From: VRUE01 sp036266075
GTDB taxonomy: Bacteria; Actinomycetota; Thermoleophilia; Solirubrobacterales; 70-9
Assembly (NCBI GenBank): GCA_036266075.1
Contig: DATANV010000007.1
Location: 1-64,000 of the forward strand
Length of the DNA stretch: 64,000 nucleotides
Direction: 5' to 3'
Shown: positions 24,699 to 31,563 of the stretch, one piece after another
How positions within the stretch are numbered: the stretch's first letter is position 1
Layout: each line of letters starts with the position of its first letter
Notes under the pieces: model-generated
What the model was told of the DNA's origin: nothing
The model's database searches: none
Seen by the model: the letters and a program-made list of their open reading frames with translations, nothing else
Program-made: the position numbers and the translations under genes

Positions 24699-24950
24699 CT
24701 AAGAATCGAGCCTCCAGACCGAGACGATCCGGACCGCGGCTTCGTCATCGCCATGCGGGTTGTCGTAGATAGCCTCGAAGACCGTGCCGTCGGCGGTCTG
24801 GCCGCTCACGAGCCATTCGGCGCGGCCATCGTTGGCCTCTCGCTCGGAATGCCGCTCCTTAATCGCCTGCTCGACCTCGGCTGCGTCAAGTTGCCGCTGG
24901 CGAAGGCGCGCCTCCGCGTGCTCGGTCCAGACAAAGCGCTCAATCTCCAC
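24699..24950 (-). CDS. DUF4258 protein, probable toxin-like partner
   Basis: 83 residues from GTG 24950, chosen because VEIERFVWTEHAEARLRQRQ begins the domain. HAEARLRQRQLDAAEVEQAI, SGQTADGTVFEAIYD and VRIVSVW match DUF4258, a BrnT/RelE-like small fold. It is followed by a DUF2283 gene. Such pairs may stabilise mobile islands or act in abortive responses. The frame is open to 25064 but the extra residues are not conserved. Confidence 0.72.
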   Translation of the reverse strand: MEIERFVWTEHAEARLRQRQLDAAEVEQAIKERHSEREANDGRAEWLVSGQTADGTVFEAIYDNPHGDDEAAVRIVSVWRLDS

Positions 24951-25011
24951 GGCAGCAAGCCTACGCGGTGAGACTCGGGACGAGTCGCGTCTCAGTCGCG
25001 GGATTCGGTCG

Positions 25012-25587
25012 CTATCCAGTCCGCGCGTTGTGCCGCCAGCGCAGCGCCGGTCCAAAAGGCTCAAGCAACTGAACCATTAAGCGATACGTCTCGTCGAGAA
25101 TCGCCAAGGTGAAGTCGGCCGCGTGATTTTCGAGGAGGGATTCGTAACCCTTGCGGCCACGTTCGCGGTGACCATCGTCGAGCGGGGGTAGTTCGTTCGC
25201 TCGTACCCAGACCCACTGGGAAGCTTGAGGCGGGTATCGCGATCCGCCCTGCGCGAGTCGGATGGCATCCGCCCATTGGTGATGGACCCGATTTCGGACG
25301 AAGCGGATTCCTCGAACCACTTCGGCGTCACTCTCGTTCGTGAGTCGAGCGGGCCAATCCCATTCAGGTTGGTTGTCGACGCCGTCCGGCGCCCAGTCCT
25401 TCCTTACGCGCTCGTCGAGCGCCACAGCCCAGTTCAGTGCCTCAAACAAGGGAATTGCGGAGGCGACTGGGTCAGACCCTGTGCTTGCAGCATTGAATCG
25501 CCTCAACGCTTGGTGGAACCCTGTTGTCATCGCGCTAAAGGGCAGGCGGCTCATCTCGTTCACCAATCCAGGATCGCAGGACGGCAT
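25012..25587 (-). CDS. HEPN-like helical protein with RNxxxH motif (small)
   Basis: About 191 residues from ATG 25587, or 180 from ATG 25554. I recognise no named family. VRGIRFVRNRVHHQW places R98-N99 and H103 in a helix, matching the RNxxxH catalytic motif of HEPN ribonucleases. Helical segments (LFEALNWAVALDERV before it, LAILDETYRLMVQLLEPFG at the end) fit a four-helix HEPN bundle. It is transcribed divergently from a second RNxxxH gene only 56 bases away. RNase or toxin function is inference. Confidence 0.6.
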   Translation of the reverse strand: MPSCDPGLVNEMSRLPFSAMTTGFHQALRRFNAASTGSDPVASAIPLFEALNWAVALDERVRKDWAPDGVDNQPEWDWPARLTNESDAEVVRGIRFVRNRVHHQWADAIRLAQGGSRYPPQASQWVWVRANELPPLDDGHRERGRKGYESLLENHAADFTLAILDETYRLMVQLLEPFGPALRWRHNARTG

Positions 25588-25643
25588 GGCAGGGATGCGA
25601 TTGTCACGCTGTCCTGCCCGATCCTCCGGGCAAACTCGTCCCG

Positions 25644-26570
25644 ATGGAGCTATACCGCGACGACGATGTCGGCTTCTGGAAGCTTGATGCAACCGAGGAA
25701 GAGTGGGAGCTAAAGCCCGACTACATCGAGGCACTGCCGCGCTACCTGTGCGGTCTCGATTCCATATTCGCCAAAGCGAGGGCGTGCGACGAGGCCCAGC
25801 TAGTCCTTTCCCTGCTCGGCATTCGCGGAATGCAATCGGAGGGCTGGGAGCCCTACGACACGACCATCGACGCGATCGCAGCTGCAACCCGACTGCACAA
25901 CGAAACCGAGGACCGCATCGCCGCCCGTCACCTTTCTTTGTGGATCTACGGCCACATCGTCGAGGCAGCCGCCCCATATGAGCTGCTGGCCAACTTGATC
26001 AAGGTCGCCCAGGGCCAACAGGCGCGAATTACCTGGCTGCCAGATGACCGTGGCCGTCCCCTCTCCCCCGGCCACAAGGTCGAATTGATCGGGCGCTGGG
26101 CCGCAGAGATCGGAAATCAGGCCGCAGGCCACCTGCTGAATGCGGCTTGGCACCGGCAACTTCGAAATGCTGTCTTCCACGCCGACTACACGCTTCATGG
26201 CTCCGAAATCCGCCTGATTGGAGATGGCGATGCCCTCAGCCTCGAAGAATTCGCTGAGCTCAGCGGCCGCGCTCACGCCTACCACGACTCGATGATCGGA
26301 TTGCGGAACTACTACAGGGGCCTCTATACCGAGCCCAAACGAGTTCCGGCAGGCCCAATCTCGGGTGTGCCGGATGAGGACCTGATCATCATCGTTCGCG
26401 AGGGCGAGGGCGCCGTCGGACTGAAGGATTCCCTCACGTCATCCGAACGCGCGAATGGCGGCATCCGCTTCCGTTACGCGAAGTTGTTTCCAGACGAGGT
26501 CGAGCTGCTCGAAACAGACCCGGATCTCGCGACGCTGCCTGCGCGACCACCGCATGAAGGGCCAACGTGA
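25644..26570 (+). CDS. HEPN-like protein coupled to an Ntn-hydrolase-like gene
   Basis: 308 residues, ATG start. It is mostly helical. WHRQLRNAVFHADY carries R174-N175...H179, the RNxxxH signature of HEPN ribonucleases, preceded by helices (ARHLSLWIYGHIVEAA, ELIGRWAAEIGNQAAGHLL). The N-terminal ~45 residues are acidic and the C-terminal ~70 look like a separate unit. The stop overlaps the next gene's start as GTGA (26567-26570), so the two proteins are made in a fixed ratio and probably work together. No homologue with known function is recognised; an effector RNase is my inference. Confidence 0.65.
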   Translation: MELYRDDDVGFWKLDATEEEWELKPDYIEALPRYLCGLDSIFAKARACDEAQLVLSLLGIRGMQSEGWEPYDTTIDAIAAATRLHNETEDRIAARHLSLWIYGHIVEAAAPYELLANLIKVAQGQQARITWLPDDRGRPLSPGHKVELIGRWAAEIGNQAAGHLLNAAWHRQLRNAVFHADYTLHGSEIRLIGDGDALSLEEFAELSGRAHAYHDSMIGLRNYYRGLYTEPKRVPAGPISGVPDEDLIIIVREGEGAVGLKDSLTSSERANGGIRFRYAKLFPDEVELLETDPDLATLPARPPHEGPT

Positions 26571-27490
26571 CCCTCGTCCTCAGCGTCTCAACGCCGGCCT
26601 ACTCCTTGCAGGTCAGCGATCGTTTGGTTTCGAAGGGCGGTGCCCCGCACGACCCTCTGGCCAACAAGAACGTCGTCCTGCGCGCCACCGACGGCTTGTT
26701 GACGTTCGGCTACACAGGACTCGCTTTCCTTGATGGCATGCCAACCGACACATGGATCGCTAACCAGGTCACCGGTGGTTCCGCAGCCGAGGCCGGCGGT
26801 TTCATGTCTTTGGGTGCCTTTCCCATTCGCGATGTGGGATCGAGTCTGATCGCGCTGAGCCAACCCCTGCAGGACCACACCGAATTCCGTGAGTACGGCG
26901 GTGAGATCTGCGCAGTCGGCTGGCAATGGAATGGAAAGCGCGAGCAGCCCCTGTTCCGCAACGTGCTCTGGCGCCTCCAGCCGCAGGGCGACCGACTGCG
27001 CTGGACCCAGCTGGTACCGAGACACCTGCCTGAGCGGAGAACCGTTTTCAAAATGACCCCAACTGGCAATTGGGCGATGAGCGACGATCGCTGGCGGGAG
27101 CTCCTCGATCGAGTTGGCGCCGCTGGATCTGACTGGCAGTCGGTGGAGGCTCTCCTGGTAGACGCAATCCGTGAAGCTGCCAATCAATCGCCAGGCACGA
27201 TCGGCGGGCACTGCATGTCGATCCTTCTCCGCCCTTGGCTTTTTCCCAATGCGTTGGTCAAGTTCATTCCCGAGAGCGCTCATCATGGGACCGCTTTCGG
27301 TCAAAGGGTCGAGGTCTCATACTTCCCCTGGATGGTTGCCCCGGACGCGATCCATGTCCCAGCGGTCTCAGTGGGCGGTGGTCTGAGCTGCGAACAAGGT
27401 CTGCTCAATTACACGATGCAGGCACCGGAGGCGCCCGAGGGGCAACATCTGAAGGCGGCCATCCAGAGCTTTGAGCGCCCGGGTCAATGA
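26567..27490 (+). CDS. Proteasome-fold Ntn-hydrolase-like protein
   Basis: 307 residues. The N terminus reads MTLVLSVSTPAYSLQVSDR. If the initiator Met is removed, Thr becomes residue 1, Asp18 becomes 17 (VSDR), and Lys34 becomes 33 (ANKNVVL), exactly the Thr1-Asp17-Lys33 triad spacing of proteasome beta/HslV subunits; GYTGLA (G48, i.e. 47) falls where they have their oxyanion glycine. The rest includes TDTWIANQV and a C-terminal half without recognised domains. It is coupled to the RNxxxH gene. A peptidase or amidase working with, or switching, the HEPN-like partner is the likely logic, not demonstrated. Confidence 0.65.
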   Translation: MTLVLSVSTPAYSLQVSDRLVSKGGAPHDPLANKNVVLRATDGLLTFGYTGLAFLDGMPTDTWIANQVTGGSAAEAGGFMSLGAFPIRDVGSSLIALSQPLQDHTEFREYGGEICAVGWQWNGKREQPLFRNVLWRLQPQGDRLRWTQLVPRHLPERRTVFKMTPTGNWAMSDDRWRELLDRVGAAGSDWQSVEALLVDAIREAANQSPGTIGGHCMSILLRPWLFPNALVKFIPESAHHGTAFGQRVEVSYFPWMVAPDAIHVPAVSVGGGLSCEQGLLNYTMQAPEAPEGQHLKAAIQSFERPGQ

Positions 27491-27544
27491 CACAAGTCAA
27501 GCGCCGAGAACCGCGCTCGCCAGCGAGACCTGGATGCCCAGTGA

Positions 27545-27597
27545 GCCACAATCCAGACACGTAACCCGACCTCGCGCGGTCACACGCGATCACTCGT
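27545..27597. repeat. Internal arm-like repeat in the convergent gap
   Basis: CACAATCCAGACAC (27547-27560) and GCGATCACTCGT (27586-27597) resemble the right-end arm repeat, which has CACAATCCGGACAC and GCGATCACTCGT, but spaced 39 instead of 30 bases apart. It lies in the 173-bp gap between the convergent Ntn-like and large HEPN-like genes, which otherwise holds nothing recognisable. Confidence 0.45.
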
Positions 27598-27663
27598 TCC
27601 GGTCGAAAATGCTGCGGCTTTTCTCCTGATTCTCATTCCTAGATGACGAGGTCACATGGAAGC

Positions 27664-29634
27664 TCAGTCGGATTCCCAAAAAAGCACCTCAGTGGGTGAC
27701 TTTCCCGCCACCAGGCCTTCCCTAGCGCCCAGCTGAGCGGTCCGGCGGCTGAGGAAATGATCGATCAGATCGCCCTTATCGGCGAGCAGCCCGTCGAGAG
27801 CCGTGTGGAGGGCATCGGTGGCGAGCCACTCTGCGAAGGGTAGTACCGAGCCCGCTGCTTGCTCGCCGACGGGCCCGCCATGAACGAGCGCATTTCGCAG
27901 CCGGCGCGTGCGAGCACGAAGCGCCGCGAAATGACCGTCGAGCTCATCGAGCCAGCTAAGCGTTGCCTTGGCCGAGGAGGTGCGTTCGCGCAGGCGCTCG
28001 ACCCGCTCGTGCAAGGCGCTGTCGGGGCTCAGGCGTTCGAGGATGAAGGAGAGGCGCAGCAGAACCCCCTTCAGGTTGACCTCCCAGCCGCCGTCATCTC
28101 GTGGCACGTATCCGATCTCGGGGGCGGCAGCGATCTCTGACCAAGCAGACTCTGAGATCTCGCGAAAGGGACCGCTGCCGGCGTTGTGGACCGCGGCCCA
28201 ACAGTTGGTGATCTCGTTGCGGACCCTCCCCAAGGGCCAGGAGGGCCGCAGGCAATCCTCAACGAAGCGGCCGAGATCGGTGAAGCCTGCCCAACCGGCG
28301 ACCTGCTCGAATACCCGGTCATAGAGGACGAGGCGTCCGGGCTCCCAGGTCTCCTGCGCGCGCCGCATCCAGTAGGCGAGCTGGGCGGCGCGCCGCAGAT
28401 CAGGCCGGGTCAGCGGCAGGTGGGGAGCGAGCTGCTCTGACCACTTCGAGATGACGAAGGGGAGGCGGTCGGAGGCCATCGCCGATTCCTGCTCGAGGTT
28501 CGGCTCGAAGACCGGCGGCGCGGTGAAGGAAGCACCAGCGCCGCGGCCGTCGCGGAAAGTCGCGTAGTCGCCGGTCAAGAGCCAGATCGCCGGGTCGGCA
28601 CCGTGGAGGACCGCGAGGGAGACGAGCAGCTCGGCGGTCTCGCGCGCAAGCGCCAGGGCCTCGGCGAAGCGCACCCGACCGAGGTCGATCCGAATCAGCG
28701 CGTACGGCGGGCGCCCCTCGTCGGGGTCCACGTAGGCCTCGTCCCCTTCATCCTCATCGGGGTCGGGAATGCGCGCCATCGTCGCCAGGTTGTGGGGGCG
28801 GTTGCCGTCGCGTAGCTCCGGTGGCAGCCGCTCCCGCTGATCGGCGACCCAGGCTTCGCGCAACGATCCCTGCGCGTAGATCCTCACCCCCTCGCTGATC
28901 TCGATCATTACTCCCGGGTCGAGTGGCGCGAGTAGGTAGCGCAGCCAGACCACCGCCTCACCACTGGCGCCCGGCGTGGCGAGGAGGCTGCGGCAGAGCT
29001 CGAGTCGCTCTCCAACGCTCGCCCCCGCACGTTCGGCGAGGCTCTCGAAGCGATTGGTCGGTTCGCCACGCAGGATCGCAATCCGGTAGCCCGAGTCCCT
29101 CAGCACCTCAGCGAGCTGGGATGCGATGGCATCCGAGTCAAGGCCCTGCTCGGCGGCGAGGACGAGCAGGGTGTGGGCACGCGCCAGCGCCACTTCATCG
29201 GTCGAGGCGAGGAGTAGATCCTCCCAGGCCGTGGGCAGTGCATCGGCTTCGTCGATCGCTAGGCGCAGCTGCTCGGCTGCCCGTTTCAGTCTGCGGCGCA
29301 GGACCGGGTCGGGACCCCCGCGGCGGCGATCCCTGAGCGCCTTGCGCACCCCGGTCAGCTCGGCCCATATGCTGGCGCGCGCGCCCGATCGCAGGTAAGT
29401 CCCGAAGCGCGCACCAAGCGCCATACGGGCGGCGGTGAGGTCGTCGATCAGCGAGCGCCACTGGCCCGCGTATCCGCTGACCCACTGGCGCTCATCGGCG
29501 AGCCACTCCTCAAGCTCGGAGAGGACGACCGGGACCTCTGCCGCAGCGGCGAAGCGGGGCGGTCGCCGGCGCGCCTGTTCAAGCGCCTCGATGACGCGAC
29601 CAAGCTGAGCTTCGTCTGGCTCGCACTCGGTCAT
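27664..29634 (-). CDS. Large HEPN-like protein of the island
   Basis: 656 residues, ATG start; no named family recognised. The N-terminal ~230 residues are helical and Arg/Ala-rich (LEQARRRPPRFAAAAE, LRDRRRGGPDPVLRRRLKRA). A middle part has an acidic insert (PDPDEDEGDEAYVDPDEG, ~300-320). The C terminus carries RTRRLRNALVHGGP with R580-N581...H585, a textbook HEPN-type RN-x3-H, followed by LATDALHTALDGLL. The architecture, large sensor-like N-terminal region plus C-terminal HEPN, recalls single-protein abortive-infection effectors. It is divergent from the glycine-zipper gene. Base use is closer to the host than in 23-27 kb. Confidence 0.6.
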   Translation of the reverse strand: MTECEPDEAQLGRVIEALEQARRRPPRFAAAAEVPVVLSELEEWLADERQWVSGYAGQWRSLIDDLTAARMALGARFGTYLRSGARASIWAELTGVRKALRDRRRGGPDPVLRRRLKRAAEQLRLAIDEADALPTAWEDLLLASTDEVALARAHTLLVLAAEQGLDSDAIASQLAEVLRDSGYRIAILRGEPTNRFESLAERAGASVGERLELCRSLLATPGASGEAVVWLRYLLAPLDPGVMIEISEGVRIYAQGSLREAWVADQRERLPPELRDGNRPHNLATMARIPDPDEDEGDEAYVDPDEGRPPYALIRIDLGRVRFAEALALARETAELLVSLAVLHGADPAIWLLTGDYATFRDGRGAGASFTAPPVFEPNLEQESAMASDRLPFVISKWSEQLAPHLPLTRPDLRRAAQLAYWMRRAQETWEPGRLVLYDRVFEQVAGWAGFTDLGRFVEDCLRPSWPLGRVRNEITNCWAAVHNAGSGPFREISESAWSEIAAAPEIGYVPRDDGGWEVNLKGVLLRLSFILERLSPDSALHERVERLRERTSSAKATLSWLDELDGHFAALRARTRRLRNALVHGGPVGEQAAGSVLPFAEWLATDALHTALDGLLADKGDLIDHFLSRRTAQLGAREGLVAGKSPTEVLFWESD

Positions 29635-29718
29635 CTAGAAGTAGCGAAGGAAGGGCGAGGCCGCGGCCCCAGCATTCGATGGGCGAGCTTCGGTGACAGA
29701 CTGGAACAGTAATTGACG

Positions 29719-30525
29719 ATGGGCACTGACGAGATCGATCAAGAGGAGGTACTCGCTGTCGAACTGATCGAGGGCGGCAGCGAGATCGCAGGCGCGGCAG
29801 TCGGCGCCACGATTGGACTTATTGGCGGACCGGCAGGTGCTGTTGGAGGAGCCGCGGGCGGAGCTTTGCTGGCCAGGGTTCTTCGACGGGTTGGGGCCGA
29901 CCTTAGGCAGCGCGTCCTGGGCCCGCGAGAGGAACTACGCATTGGCGCGGCAGCCGCCCATGCTGGGGCCATGATTCAGATTCTCTTGGATGCGGGCAAA
30001 CAGCCTCGCGACGATGGATTTTTCGACGCACCTCCGGGTGAGCGCCCAGCGGCAGAGGAACTGCTGGAGGGGGTATTGCTGCAAGCGCGAGATGCCTACG
30101 AAGAGAAGAAGGTGCGGCTTCTTGGAATCATGTACGCACAGTTGGCATTCCATCCCGAGATCAGCGCGCCAACCGCGAATCATCTTCTCTCCCTAGCTGA
30201 GCGCTTGACCTATCGCCAGCTGGTGGTCATGGTCGTCGCGCAAGGCGAGGGAAATCGAGAGCTTCTCCGAGACGGGGATTACCGTGGCGACACCGCTGCC
30301 TTGGATGCCCTAGGCGGAGAGGGCACTGCGCTACTCATAGAGATTTACGACATCTATCAGCGGGGGCTCCTCTCGGATGCCCATGGCTCGGCTTGGATCA
30401 GCGTCGCCGATGTCAACCCTCGCGCCATGCGACTACAAGGATCCGCGAGCACCCTGGCTGGCCTGATGGGGCTTGCGACCATCCCGATGGGGGATCGGAC
30501 GCCAATTTACGCAATGCTCGCTTAA
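29719..30525 (+). CDS. Unknown island protein with glycine-zipper membrane segment
   Basis: 268 residues from ATG 29719 (TTG 29713 possible). Residues ~22-52 form a Gly/Ala-rich hydrophobic stretch (AGAAVGATIGLIGGPAGAVG then GAAGGALLARVL), a glycine-zipper pattern seen in membrane-inserting proteins. The rest is soluble and mainly helical (LLEGVLLQARDAYEEKKVRL, LTYRQLVVMVVAQGEG). It may be a membrane-active effector or anchor. It is divergent from the large HEPN-like gene with about 80 bp between, so they could share control. Confidence 0.6.
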   Translation: MGTDEIDQEEVLAVELIEGGSEIAGAAVGATIGLIGGPAGAVGGAAGGALLARVLRRVGADLRQRVLGPREELRIGAAAAHAGAMIQILLDAGKQPRDDGFFDAPPGERPAAEELLEGVLLQARDAYEEKKVRLLGIMYAQLAFHPEISAPTANHLLSLAERLTYRQLVVMVVAQGEGNRELLRDGDYRGDTAALDALGGEGTALLIEIYDIYQRGLLSDAHGSAWISVADVNPRAMRLQGSASTLAGLMGLATIPMGDRTPIYAMLA

Positions 30526-30599
30526 AGGCTCGCAGCTAGCTGTCGAACTCAACGGTTTTCTAAGTGCTGATAGGGCCAAGCCAAGGAATGTCTAGTCAC

Positions 30600-30638
30600 G
30601 ACACAATCCGGACACATCAGATGGACCACCGGCGATCA
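30600..30638. repeat. Right arm-type repeat
   Basis: CACAATCCGGACACATC, twelve bases, then GGCGATC, in the same order, orientation and spacing as the left-end repeat at 20727-20763. It lies about 100 bp inside attR, where an integrase arm site is expected. Confidence 0.6.
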
Positions 30639-30737
30639 CTCGTGGTCGTTGTCCGCTTCGTCGAACAAGCTCATTTGCAGGGAATCCTTGCCCTCGGATG
30701 ATCCCGCGTGTCCTCCAGTGTCATGCTCGGGACTCAT
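30636..30737 (-). other. Orphan 3' end of the integrase gene (used in the excised form)
   Basis: Reading the minus strand from the attachment core, the frame ...PRISFM continues with 32 residues, SPEHDTGGHAGSSEGKDS then LQMSLFDEADNDHE, and stops at 30636. The frame is the same as that of int at the left end, where the core also reads PRISFM. In a circular molecule these sequences join, giving a 444-residue integrase with this tail. In the integrated state it is separated from int. The QMSLF string resembles a sliding-clamp-binding pentapeptide. It might also be read alone from ATG 30737 as a 33-residue peptide. Confidence 0.7.
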
Positions 30738-30772
30738 GAAGGAGATCCTCGGCAAATTGATGGGGTTGTAGG
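30734..30772. other. Right attachment site (attR core)
   Basis: 39 bp repeating the acyl-CoA dehydrogenase 3' end (36/39 identical to 20640-20678). On the plus strand it holds a 12-codon mini-frame, ATG AAG GAG ... TTG TAG, ending immediately before the GTG of the GNAT gene. It marks the original stop/start junction of the two chromosomal genes. Confidence 0.9.
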
Positions 30773-31563
30773 TGCGGGGTCGGGATGCCCATCTCAACCT
30801 GATCGAGAGCTCGCGGCGGCTGTTCGAGCTGGATCCGGGGGCGGAGGTCGAGGATCGGGGTGGGTGGATGTTCGGCGCTGGGCGTGCGACGCATCCGGTC
30901 ATCTCCAATGCGGCGTTTCGCCGTGACGACGAGCTCGACCCGCAGGGGCTGCTCGAGCGGGCGCGGGGATTTTTCGGCGGGCGGGGACGCGGTTTCGCGG
31001 TCTGGGCCCGGGCGGGCGAGACCGCCGACGACGACCTGATCGCGGCCTGCGAGAAGGCGGGGATGCAAATGGTCTACGCGATGCCGGAGATGGTGGCCGG
31101 CGGAAGGGTCGAAGAGCGGCCGGCGCCGAAGGGGATCGAGCTGCGACGCGTGGCCTCCGGCGAGGACGCCGCGGACTACTGGCGGGTCGCGGCCTCCGCC
31201 TACGCCAGCCTCGGCTTCCCACCCGACGTCTTCGCCTTCTACGAAAACGACGAGGGGCTCCGCGCCGACGGGGTCGCCGCCTTCATCGCCCAGGCCGACG
31301 AGCGGCCAGCCGGCATCGCGATGACGATCGTCAGTCATGGCGTGGCCGGCATCTACTGGGTTGGCTGCACCGAGGAGGCGCGCGGACGCGGCCTGGGATG
31401 GTCGGTGACCGCGGCGGCGGTGAACGCCGGCTTCGCGATGGGCGCCGAGATCGCCTCGCTGCAGGCCTCTCCGATGGGCGAGAGCCTCTACCGGCACATG
31501 GGCTTCGAGACGATCTACGATTACCGGCTGTACCTGCGCCCACCGCCGGAGGGGGACCAATGA
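30772..31563 (+). CDS. GNAT family N-acetyltransferase
   Basis: 263 residues starting at GTG 30772, one base after the TAG of the attR stub. The C-terminal half is a GNAT domain with the acetyl-CoA-binding TEEARGRGLGWSVTAAAV and the YRHMGFETIYDYRLYL end; the N-terminal half looks like a degenerate second GNAT-like domain. The acceptor is unknown. It was the gene directly downstream of the acyl-CoA dehydrogenase before the island inserted, and may now rely on island or att sequences for expression. It overlaps the VOC gene as ATGA. Confidence 0.82.
   Translation: MRGRDAHLNLIESSRRLFELDPGAEVEDRGGWMFGAGRATHPVISNAAFRRDDELDPQGLLERARGFFGGRGRGFAVWARAGETADDDLIAACEKAGMQMVYAMPEMVAGGRVEERPAPKGIELRRVASGEDAADYWRVAASAYASLGFPPDVFAFYENDEGLRADGVAAFIAQADERPAGIAMTIVSHGVAGIYWVGCTEEARGRGLGWSVTAAAVNAGFAMGAEIASLQASPMGESLYRHMGFETIYDYRLYLRPPPEGDQ

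Larger units (their letters stand above)
20640..30772. mobile_element. 10.1-kb integrated island in the 3' end of an acyl-CoA dehydrogenase gene
   Basis: Direct repeats 20640-20678 and 30734-30772 bound it, with integrase at the left end and related arm-type repeats just inside both ends (20729-20763 and 30602-30638). Cargo in order: int, HTH/excisionase-like, RNase HI, CxCxC unknown, DUF2283, DUF4258, HEPN-like, HEPN-like plus Ntn-hydrolase-like operon, large HEPN-like protein, glycine-zipper protein. No replication, conjugation, capsid or terminase genes are recognised, so it is a cargo island or satellite-like element rather than a prophage. Parts of 23-27.5 kb look less GC-rich than the flanks. 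Confidence 0.9.

Noticed and set aside
20640..30772. Prophage or ICE interpretation of the island
   Set aside because: No capsid, terminase, tail, replication, relaxase or type IV secretion genes are present; a cargo or satellite-type island fits better.
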